From the NCBI GenBank assembly GCA_031274005.1, contig JAISQU010000264.1, positions 1 through 6,654 on the forward strand: a DNA stretch of 6,654 nucleotides. The letters are read 5' to 3'. Origin of the DNA: Spirochaetales bacterium. GTDB lineage: Bacteria > Spirochaetota > Spirochaetia > DTKZ01. The notes beneath the pieces were generated by a model, which searched no databases, was not told the origin of the DNA, and worked only from the letters and a program-made list of their open reading frames with translations. A program made the position numbers and the translations under genes. Of this stretch, positions 1-5,550 are shown in pieces (position 1 is the first letter of the stretch; every line of letters starts with the position of its first letter).

Positions 1-51
1 GGCTATCTCCTCGTCCGACAGGTTAATGATATACTTTTTGGGTCTCGCCAT
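1..51 (-). CDS. Start of a probable IS630-family transposase (cut by window edge)
   Basis: Only the first 17 codons are inside the window; the gene runs off the left edge. The peptide reads MARPKKYIINLSDEEIA. A start of the form M-x-R-P-K-K-Y-I-hydrophobic-L-S/T-D-E-E is typical of the N-terminal helix-turn-helix region of IS630/Tc1-mariner-like bacterial transposases, which is why I favour that family. The ATG at 51-49 is preceded by AAGGCGG with a short spacing, a fair ribosome binding site. The catalytic DDE residues lie outside the window, so intactness cannot be judged. It could instead be a stand-alone DNA-binding protein. The family call rests on 17 residues and my memory of the family. 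Confidence 0.5.
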   Translation of the reverse strand, partial: MARPKKYIINLSDEEIA

Positions 52-290
52 AATGTCACCGCCTTTCTTGGCAAAGTTTACATTATGTTATACTAAATAT
101 CAACGAGACAGAACACTAGCTCATGAGAATTTTTAGAGCCGTAAAACACCGTACACCTCGTTTTCATTTATAGCAGAACAAAGTATATAACGAAATCCAT
201 ATCCTCTCAATTCCATTATGTCCAATCCTGGGTTTTTAAAATTTTTACGATTTTTTCAAAAATCTGCGACCCTGCGCGAACCTTCCCTTT
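52..290. other. AT-rich gene-free stretch between thioesterase and transposase
   Basis: This 239-base stretch holds no convincing gene on either strand. It is visibly richer in A and T than the flagellar genes to its right, with runs such as the T- and A-rich block at 233-262. It must contain the 3' end of the operon transcript, the promoter of the transposase and, if the transposase call is right, one end of the insertion sequence. I could not define a terminal inverted repeat because the other end of the element is not in view. CTCATGAG at 120-127 is a perfect 8-base palindrome of unknown meaning. Confidence 0.6.
249..264 (-). terminator. Weak AT-only stem-loop after the thioesterase gene, possible operon end
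   Basis: A perfect 7-base inverted repeat, GATTTTT / AAAAATC with two bases between, lies 26 bases beyond the thioesterase stop codon in the direction of transcription. It is followed by further A/T-rich sequence. The stem has only one G-C pair, so it is weak for an intrinsic terminator, and there is no clean uridine run right after it. It is the best candidate seen for the 3' end of the operon; termination might be Rho-dependent or further downstream. Confidence 0.2.
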
Positions 291-1049
291 TTATCGCGGA
301 ATCTCCCGTAATTCCGTAAATTCCATAACCGTATACGGCGCGCCCTGCCCGTTCGCAAGCCGGACAAAAATCCGCCGGAGAACAGCGGCGTCCTCTTCCG
401 CGCAGCCGCCCGCCTCCTCCTGTACATCGGGATACAATACATCCCCCCATTTCGCGGGGATTTTGTATTCAACGCGCAAACGCGCCGCCGTAAAATCCTC
501 CGGCAGATACTCGCAGGCAATCTGCACATACCGGGCGTTGTTTACATGGCGGTTAAAATCAATATCGCCGCGCCGTACAGGCACAGGGGGCTGCGGCCCT
601 GCCTGACCCGCTTCCGGCGCAGCAATCTTCTTGCCCAGGTATTCCATATCGGCCCTGGGGTCCATCACAAGAGCGGCGGTTTGCTCCCGTGGCAGGGGCC
701 GGGGCTTGCCGTCCTTACTCACAAAGGCCCCGGTACTCCAGCTTGCAAGGCACAGGCCGCCGGACTCATCATAAATCATGGTGTTTCTGTACCCGATAAA
801 ACTCCGGCACTCATAGACGCTTGTCCTGACCGTCAGCCTTTCGCCGTAAACAGGCATACGCTTAACATCTACCTGCCGCGAAACAAGAATCTGCACAATG
901 CCGTTATCCTGAAAATAACGCAGGATTCCCGGCTCCGACTCAAGCCACATCTGAGAACAGTCCTGCATCATGTCAATGGCCGACACAAGTTTCAGCCTGC
1001 CTTCAGAATCAGTCGCGCTTGTACATACGCGTGTATTCATACTGTACAT
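291..1049 (-). CDS. Acyl-ACP thioesterase (FatA/FatB-like, double hotdog)
   Basis: Predicted to hydrolyse acyl-acyl carrier protein to free fatty acid in the cytoplasm. The 252-residue length fits bacterial members of the family. The first hotdog half (about 5-120) has the typical opening S-x-x-D-S-E-G-R-L-K-L and a following M-M-Q-D-C-S. The second half (about 155-250) carries the family motif D-I-D-F-N-R-H-V-N-N at 162-171. Its D164, N166 and H168 match the Asp-x-Asn-x-His catalytic trio of plant FatB enzymes. The plant Glu-Cys pair that follows in the next strand (YRREC) does not appear here, where the sequence reads YKIPAKW; that alignment was done by eye. The start at 1049 is supported by AGGA at 1056-1059, six bases upstream; Met4 has no such site at the right distance. 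It lies 35 bases after the PilZ gene and is probably the last gene of the transcript. It has no known flagellar role. Confidence 0.85.
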   Translation of the reverse strand: MYSMNTRVCTSATDSEGRLKLVSAIDMMQDCSQMWLESEPGILRYFQDNGIVQILVSRQVDVKRMPVYGERLTVRTSVYECRSFIGYRNTMIYDESGGLCLASWSTGAFVSKDGKPRPLPREQTAALVMDPRADMEYLGKKIAAPEAGQAGPQPPVPVRRGDIDFNRHVNNARYVQIACEYLPEDFTAARLRVEYKIPAKWGDVLYPDVQEEAGGCAEEDAAVLRRIFVRLANGQGAPYTVMEFTELREIPR

Positions 1050-1084
1050 AATGGTTCCTGAACAAAAGTTCCTTACGGCTTGCT

Positions 1085-2176
1085 TTATGTGTCATACTCG
1101 TAGACAAAATCCCGAATGGCGTTCATATTTTTTCGGGAAACATTGGTAAACTGAACATGTATAATTTTTCTGCGCGGCGGATTCGGGGTAAGTCCCCGCA
1201 CCTTGCCGTACACAGTAACGGGTTTTCCCCTCATGGTTTCAAAATCGACCTGGACAAGCGAACCCTTGGGCACAACATTCTGCGCCATAATAGCGCAGCC
1301 GCCCGCGGAAATATCCTGCATGGAACCCAGAAGGCTGCGGGCCTTGTTGACAACAGCCTGCCGGACAGGCTTGCGTTTGACCTTTGTTTCTACGATATTG
1401 ACCATGTACAGTACCGCCGGACGGCCGATTTTTTTACGTTTCGCATGGCGTTTCTGTACCTGTTTTAAGTTGCGCCCGTGTTCGGTAAAAACAGAAAGAA
1501 CCCCGCGCACATTTTTGTACCCCAGGACTTTTGTTTTGTACGCGTAGACATCGGTGCCGCCGCGGATAAACATGACTGACAACTCTTCGCCCTTGGGCCA
1601 GGGGTAGGCGCCTTCCTTGTTCAGCGCCCCGGGCATTTCCATGCCGAGCATGTTCTGCATATTTGAGGTAATATAGCTGACACAGGTTTTTCCGTCGGCC
1701 GCGCGTATCTTGACTTCCGTATTGATGGGCAGTATCAGTGTCGAGGATATTATTTTCCCCTGGGACGAGTTGGCCTCAATGGCCTGTTTGATTTCGTAAA
1801 TAACGCTTTTGCGGAGTTCCTTCTCCTCTGCGGGAATATCCTGCTCTTCCATGCGGATCATTGCCTGACGCAAAAGTTTATCCAGGGTCGCGGGGCTTTC
1901 CAGCACGCGTACGGGATTGGCGAATTTCATTTCAGCGATAACGATTTCCAGAAGTTTTATCTGCGGTTTTGTCAGTTTGAGTTTTTTTGCCCTCTTGCGG
2001 AAACTCCCCTTGCTGTAGGTTCCCGGCTTTGGAGACACCCGCGCGCCGACAAGAACTATCCAGAGCGTTACAACAGCCACAATGGCGAGTATCACGATAA
2101 GAATAAAGGTGCTCCCGGTGGAGTCGCTTTCGGTAAGCCTCAGCAGAGGAGCTCTTTGCAGCAAAGGAAACCTCAT
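1085..2176 (-). CDS. Membrane-anchored YcgR-like PilZ-domain protein (c-di-GMP effector)
   Basis: Probable c-di-GMP receptor tied to motility. One hydrophobic segment at about 22-44 is followed by a strongly basic stretch (about 49-70, S-F-R-K-R-A-K-K-L-K-L), so the C-terminal bulk should be cytoplasmic. Residues 66-135 look helical. Residues 141-240 resemble the YcgR N-terminal domain. The PilZ part starts with RHAKR at 243-247, preceded by K-Q-V-Q as in YcgR proteins, and contains D-I-S-A-G-G at 288-293, the D-x-S-x-x-G binding motif. The spacing from R247 to D288 is about 40 residues, longer than the roughly 27 in E. coli YcgR. A second RxxxR (RKPVR, 268-272) is closer, so which arginines bind ligand is uncertain. 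The ATG overlaps the upstream stop as ATGA, and a full AAGGAGG sits six bases before it (2183-2189), so translation is both coupled and well initiated. Position just after fliD fits a flagellar brake or motor regulator, but that role is inferred. Confidence 0.85.
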   Translation of the reverse strand: MRFPLLQRAPLLRLTESDSTGSTFILIVILAIVAVVTLWIVLVGARVSPKPGTYSKGSFRKRAKKLKLTKPQIKLLEIVIAEMKFANPVRVLESPATLDKLLRQAMIRMEEQDIPAEEKELRKSVIYEIKQAIEANSSQGKIISSTLILPINTEVKIRAADGKTCVSYITSNMQNMLGMEMPGALNKEGAYPWPKGEELSVMFIRGGTDVYAYKTKVLGYKNVRGVLSVFTEHGRNLKQVQKRHAKRKKIGRPAVLYMVNIVETKVKRKPVRQAVVNKARSLLGSMQDISAGGCAIMAQNVVPKGSLVQVDFETMRGKPVTVYGKVRGLTPNPPRRKIIHVQFTNVSRKNMNAIRDFVYEYDT

Positions 2177-3039
2177 GCGCGCCCTCCTTCAAGAATCTCC
2201 GCCAGTCTGTCCGTACGGGGAGCAATCTCGTATTCAAAAAGATCCCCTATCAGAACAGAGTCCCTTGCTTCAAAAGCGTCCCGCAGTTCATTCAGGATAC
2301 CGTTCAGATCTTTACAGAAGTCGTTTGAATCCTCCCGCCCTTCGGTTCTCTGCGCCAGGATGCGTATCGCCTTTAGGGTAAGCTCGGTATACGAGAGGAT
2401 GCTCTGCATTGCCTCGCGGTCTTTACCCGATTGCAGCAGCACGGGCACATTTTCCAGGCCGGGTTTCGCCGCAAGCAGCAGCCGCGCAACGGCGGCGGCC
2501 TCTTTCTCAGGCTCTTCAATTTCCTGCAGGCGGTCCTGAACGATAAGGCTTACGGCCCGCACATAGCTCAGAATGGACTGTTTTTCAGCCGAGGTAAACG
2601 GCGAGTCCCGCTGCTCAAGAAGGATGGCGTCGGATTCAAAATGCCTTCCGCCCGTATCCGCGAAAATGTCTTTTACATGGAGTTCCAGGCCCGTACGTAT
2701 ATACGGATATTCCTTCAGAATCTCCCGCACAGCCCTCTCCTCGTCCGCCTCCAGAGCCTTTGTCAGAATAATAAGATATTCCCGTATAACCGACAGCCCG
2801 CAGATCCTTGTGTTTTCCTCGCGTATCGCGCGAACCTCGACTGTCCGGACACTGTCAAGGGCGATCCCCCCCCATTCTCCGGACAGGCTCATATCCATAT
2901 CCCTGCCGTTTACCGCCAGGCCGGTAATCCGCGCCCCCTGCGTTCCCGCCCAGCCGGAAAGCGCCTGGTATATATCAAAAAGAGATTTTTCTTTTTCCAG
3001 AGAGAAGGAAAGAGCTTCGCCGTTTATAAATATTTTCAT
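2173..3039 (-). CDS. Uncharacterised 288-aa protein between fliD and the PilZ gene
   Basis: I do not recognise a named family. Residues 1-75 look like a small beta-rich domain (M-K-I-F-I-N-G-E at the start, then short strands and one helix near 18-30), possibly a beta-grasp-like fold. From about 75 to 288 it is mostly helical, acidic and without a signal peptide or membrane segment, so it is probably cytoplasmic. Near the C-terminus is D-L-F-E-Y-E-I-A-P (266-274). It begins nine bases after fliD, whose end reads TAATAA in frame, and it ends in an ATGA overlap with the PilZ gene. No Shine-Dalgarno is visible before its ATG, so translation is probably coupled to fliD. A gene directly after fliD is often fliS, the flagellin chaperone, but this protein is about twice FliS length and does not look like it. 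A chaperone or flagellar-assembly role is a guess from position. Codons 56-58 form a run of eight G. Confidence 0.85.
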   Translation of the reverse strand: MKIFINGEALSFSLEKEKSLFDIYQALSGWAGTQGARITGLAVNGRDMDMSLSGEWGGIALDSVRTVEVRAIREENTRICGLSVIREYLIILTKALEADEERAVREILKEYPYIRTGLELHVKDIFADTGGRHFESDAILLEQRDSPFTSAEKQSILSYVRAVSLIVQDRLQEIEEPEKEAAAVARLLLAAKPGLENVPVLLQSGKDREAMQSILSYTELTLKAIRILAQRTEGREDSNDFCKDLNGILNELRDAFEARDSVLIGDLFEYEIAPRTDRLAEILEGGRA

Positions 3040-3048
3040 CTGATATTA

Positions 3049-5064
3049 TTATCGATTGCCGGAACCGTTTCTGTTAAAGTTTTCTATCGATTGAGAACTC
3101 TTTTCGAGGTTCCCCAGCGCCCCTTCCATCGCGCCGTATTTACGCTTCAGATTTTTCTCAAAATTTTCCAGGTACTGATTGTAGTTCTCTATCCTGCGGT
3201 TTGTCTGGCTTATCTGTGAATCAATAGTATTCAATTTGAGGGGAATGATGCCCCCCGACTGCACCATGGGCCGTATATAATTATCCATTGCCACGGCTGC
3301 CCCCGAATCATGAATCAAATCGCCGTTTGTGTCACTGCCAAAAAGATCCTGTACAGCCTTCATGTTTGTCTTGAGGCTTTCATCCAACTGATTCTCATCG
3401 ATTTCCAGATACCCCCGCAGTTTCGTTACATCGTAGCCCCCGCCGCCCTGGCGGCTGTTTGTTGAAATGCCGGCCTGGGCCAGAAGAGCGAACTCTTCTC
3501 CCGCCGAAGTAGGGTAGGGGCTCATCATGATATTCTGGAAGGTTCCCCTCATCTGCAAAAGCGTCACATCCCCGTTAAAAAGCCCGAGTCTTTCACGGGC
3601 CGCCTCCTGTTCGTCCGGTGAAAAATAGGTAAGCTCCTGTATGATGTTCTCGTCCCTGCGGGTAAGAATGTTAATGTTCGCCACAATCTGATTGTAGAAA
3701 CCCACAAACTGGATAAGGGCGTCTTTGATTTTTTCCCTGTCCGGTTCTATAGACAGTTCTACCGGCTTCGGCCCCGGCCCCGCAAGGTTGATTGTTACCC
3801 CCGGCAGAAGATCGGTTATGGTGTTTGCCGGACGCTCAATGGGAATGCCGTTCATGAGAATCCGCGCGTCCTGCGCGCTGCTCACAGGATTCGCCGGCCG
3901 GAAATCCCCCTGTGCGGACGGGTCATAAACACGGATGTTTTTTACTTCAAGATCCCTGTGCGTATTGTTATTCCGGAAATACAGGGCGGAAATTTCATTC
4001 CCGTAATTTTTCAGGGGAATAGTCAGTTTTACAAAGTCCCCGGTATCGGACAGAGGCGCGAGCGGAGTGGGCCCCCCGTCCATCGCGGCGAACATCATGA
4101 TAAAATCGTCCACAATTTTGGGGCCCTCAGGGGCCTTCCATTCAGGAAGGATAACCTGAGAGGACTCGCTTTCAATGGTAATGTCCTGCAGGCTCACCGC
4201 AGGCGCGCTGGGGATGGAAGGCCCCGGCGGCGGAGCGGGCGGGGGAGGGATGTCCCCCTTCAGGGAAGTTACTTTTACTTCGAGTTCTAAAACCGTGTTA
4301 TCCGCGACACGCAGGGGTTCAAAGGGAATGGAGGACTCCTTTCCCGGCGTAAGTTTCAGGGTGTCGTCCTGCAAAATGGCGGCGCTCTCCGGCTTTGTCC
4401 AGGGCAGCACGGACGCCTGGTCCAAAGTAATCCTGCGGTATCCGGGTATGTCTTTTTCGATAATGCCTGAGTCTTGCGCAAACGCGAACGCGTCATCCAA
4501 AAATGAGAGGGGATTCCCCGATCCGGTTTTTAGCGCCTCAATCATGAACATTTGCGAAGACGGTGTATCGCGGACGGCCTGAGCCGAGAGGATCCCTCCT
4601 GCGCGGCTGTTCAGGGTTTGAATAAACGAAGAGAGTTTCCCTCCCCGAAAGTTAAAATGCACTTCCTGCTCACCCACGCGAAAACCGTATTTTCCTTCAG
4701 GAACCGAATAATCAAGACTCAAAGACTTTGACAGGAACTTATCGCTGCCGGCAATGCGTTTGACAAGAAGCTCGATTTTTCCTTCCTCCGCCTCACGGGT
4801 GGCCGTGGCGGTTAATACGCTTTCATCCGCGGAAATTGCCGTCCGTTCGCCGAAAGGGGTTTGAAAGCCGAACAGGGCGCGGGAAGCCTCCCGCAGGCGG
4901 CCAAGACCCTGATTCAGTTCCCGCCAGGTTCCGGCCTGGGTCTTGTAGGCCGATACGGAATCCTCCATGCGTTTCAGGGGAACTTTTTCCGCCTCGACAA
5001 GACCTTTAATGAGGTCGTCGGTTTTGTATCTGCTGTTAACTCCAGGGATTGAAAAATCCGCCAC
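3049..5064 (-). CDS. fliD: Flagellar filament cap protein FliD (hook-associated protein 2)
   Basis: FliD forms the cap at the filament tip and guides flagellin folding; in spirochaetes this happens in the periplasm. At 671 residues it is far longer than the roughly 470 of enteric FliD. Residues 1-110 match the FliD N-terminal domain (I-P-G-V-N-S-R-Y-K, then D-D-L-I-K-G-L-V-E-A-E-K-V-P-L). Residues 397-470 show the FliD C-terminal signature (D-A-R-I-L-M-N-G, N-T-I-T-D-L-L-P-G-V-T). Residues 608-660 form the usual terminal coiled coil (Q-I-S-Q-T-N-R-R-I-E-N-Y). The extra length is mainly in the middle: residues about 212-385 look like a beta-sandwich interrupted by a proline-rich loop at 273-289. 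The start codon is GTG (5064-5062), chosen because AGAGGGG sits five bases upstream (5070-5076) and because the peptide begins exactly as FliD does; the next Met is residue 33. It lies 26 bases after flaG. Confidence 0.95.
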   Translation of the reverse strand: MADFSIPGVNSRYKTDDLIKGLVEAEKVPLKRMEDSVSAYKTQAGTWRELNQGLGRLREASRALFGFQTPFGERTAISADESVLTATATREAEEGKIELLVKRIAGSDKFLSKSLSLDYSVPEGKYGFRVGEQEVHFNFRGGKLSSFIQTLNSRAGGILSAQAVRDTPSSQMFMIEALKTGSGNPLSFLDDAFAFAQDSGIIEKDIPGYRRITLDQASVLPWTKPESAAILQDDTLKLTPGKESSIPFEPLRVADNTVLELEVKVTSLKGDIPPPPAPPPGPSIPSAPAVSLQDITIESESSQVILPEWKAPEGPKIVDDFIMMFAAMDGGPTPLAPLSDTGDFVKLTIPLKNYGNEISALYFRNNNTHRDLEVKNIRVYDPSAQGDFRPANPVSSAQDARILMNGIPIERPANTITDLLPGVTINLAGPGPKPVELSIEPDREKIKDALIQFVGFYNQIVANINILTRRDENIIQELTYFSPDEQEAARERLGLFNGDVTLLQMRGTFQNIMMSPYPTSAGEEFALLAQAGISTNSRQGGGGYDVTKLRGYLEIDENQLDESLKTNMKAVQDLFGSDTNGDLIHDSGAAVAMDNYIRPMVQSGGIIPLKLNTIDSQISQTNRRIENYNQYLENFEKNLKRKYGAMEGALGNLEKSSQSIENFNRNGSGNR

Positions 5065-5090
5065 GTTTTCCCCTCTTTCCCCCGGGCGGA

Positions 5091-5438
5091 CTATATGGTT
5101 TCATCAAAAAGGAGGCCGATGGTTTCCCGTATGCGGCTATGAAGCCTTTGAAGCTCTTCCGGGGGCAGAACCTTGATTACTTTATCGGTTGCGCTGTCGA
5201 TGACCTTTACGACCACCTGATCAAGCTCTTTGTTAACCGAATATTTCAGCCTGCGGTTCAAAACGCTGCTGAATTTCTCTATATCCCGAACCGCGTTTTG
5301 TATCAAAGCGGGATCCACTTTTTTTTTCTCAGGCGCGTGGACAACAGGTTTGGAGAGCTGAACTGTGCGCCTTCCCGTCTGCATCCCTGGAAGCGCCGCC
5401 ATTCCATTGGCGGGAACTCCCACTATTTCCAAAGTCAT
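5091..5438 (-). CDS. flaG: FlaG family flagellar protein
   Basis: FlaG proteins are small accessory proteins encoded beside flagellin and fliD; in several bacteria their loss changes filament length, but the mechanism is poorly known. This one has 115 residues, normal for the family. Residues 1-42 are a variable, probably disordered tail. Residues 43-112 form the conserved part: a helix (D-P-A-L-I-Q-N-A-V-R-D-I-E-K-F), the strand pair L-K-Y-S-V-N-K-E-L-D-Q-V-V-V-K-V-I-D with a turn, then V-I-K-V-L-P-P-E-E and a final helix. That K-V-L-P-P-E-E box is the clearest FlaG signature. There is no signal peptide. Codons 38-40 are AAA AAA AAA, giving a run of nine A (5319-5327). The ATG has a strong GGAGGT seven bases upstream, which lies in a hairpin (5441-5460). 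It is separated from flaB by 112 structured bases and from fliD by 26 bases. Confidence 0.92.
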   Translation of the reverse strand: MTLEIVGVPANGMAALPGMQTGRRTVQLSKPVVHAPEKKKVDPALIQNAVRDIEKFSSVLNRRLKYSVNKELDQVVVKVIDSATDKVIKVLPPEELQRLHSRIRETIGLLFDETI

Positions 5439-5440
5439 GA

Positions 5441-5460
5441 TTCTTACCTCCGTGTAAGAA
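5441..5460 (-). promoter_or_regulatory. Hairpin presenting the flaG Shine-Dalgarno; candidate CsrA site
   Basis: On the mRNA a perfect 7-bp stem, UUCUUAC / GUAAGAA, encloses the six-base loop ACGGAG, and the start codon follows two bases after the stem. The Shine-Dalgarno GGAGGU (5446-5451) is partly in the loop and partly in the stem. The UAC-loop-GUA closure with GGA in a hexaloop agrees with 9 of the 12 positions of the CsrA SELEX consensus RUACARGGAUGU. The stem is read directly from sequence; protein binding is inferred. Confidence 0.6.
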
Positions 5461-5468
5461 AAGCAGAA

Positions 5469-5486
5469 GGAGAGCGCGAACTCCCC
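5469..5486 (-). terminator. GC-rich hairpin with pyrimidine tail between flaB and flaG; possible partial terminator
   Basis: On the transcript GGGGAG pairs with CUCUCC (one G-U wobble) around the loop UUCGCG, followed by the U-rich tract UUCUGCUUUUCUU that runs into the flaG ribosome-site hairpin. This is compatible with a weak intrinsic terminator that lets some transcription through, giving more flaB than flaG message. The uridine run is interrupted, so efficiency would be partial at best. Confidence 0.4.
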
Positions 5487-5501
5487 CTGCCCTAATCATT
5501 A

Positions 5502-5530
5502 TAAAGAGATGACGTCCGGAAATCTCTTTA
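5502..5530 (-). repeat. Perfect 9-bp inverted repeat 20 bases after flaB stop
   Basis: TAAAGAGAT and ATCTCTTTA are exact reverse complements separated by 11 bases that contain TCCGGA. No uridine run follows on the transcript (it continues UAAUGAUUAG), so it is not a classical terminator. It may protect the 3' end of the abundant flagellin message from exonucleases, working together with the hairpin at 5469-5486. Confidence 0.55.
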
Positions 5531-5550
5531 CAATCGGAACGGTAACGTAC

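Noticed and set aside
52..140. Insertion sequence terminal inverted repeat near the transposase start
   Set aside because: Only one end is present, so no repeat pair can be shown; short matches in AT-rich DNA are not evidence.
546..1061. 171-codon plus-strand open frame opposite the thioesterase
   Set aside because: The minus strand encodes a protein with clear family motifs; the plus-strand peptide has no domain pattern.
2173..3039. Calling the gene after fliD fliS
   Set aside because: It is about twice FliS length, begins with a beta-rich domain and lacks FliS-like sequence; position alone is not enough.
2431..3219. 262-codon plus-strand open frame opposite the 288-aa gene and fliD end
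   Set aside because: It spans two coupled minus-strand genes, its composition is that of a shadow frame, and it shows no recognisable domain or ribosome site context.
5049..5495. 148-codon plus-strand open frame opposite flaG
   Set aside because: It covers the flaG gene and the hairpins upstream of it; the peptide is a shadow with no family features.
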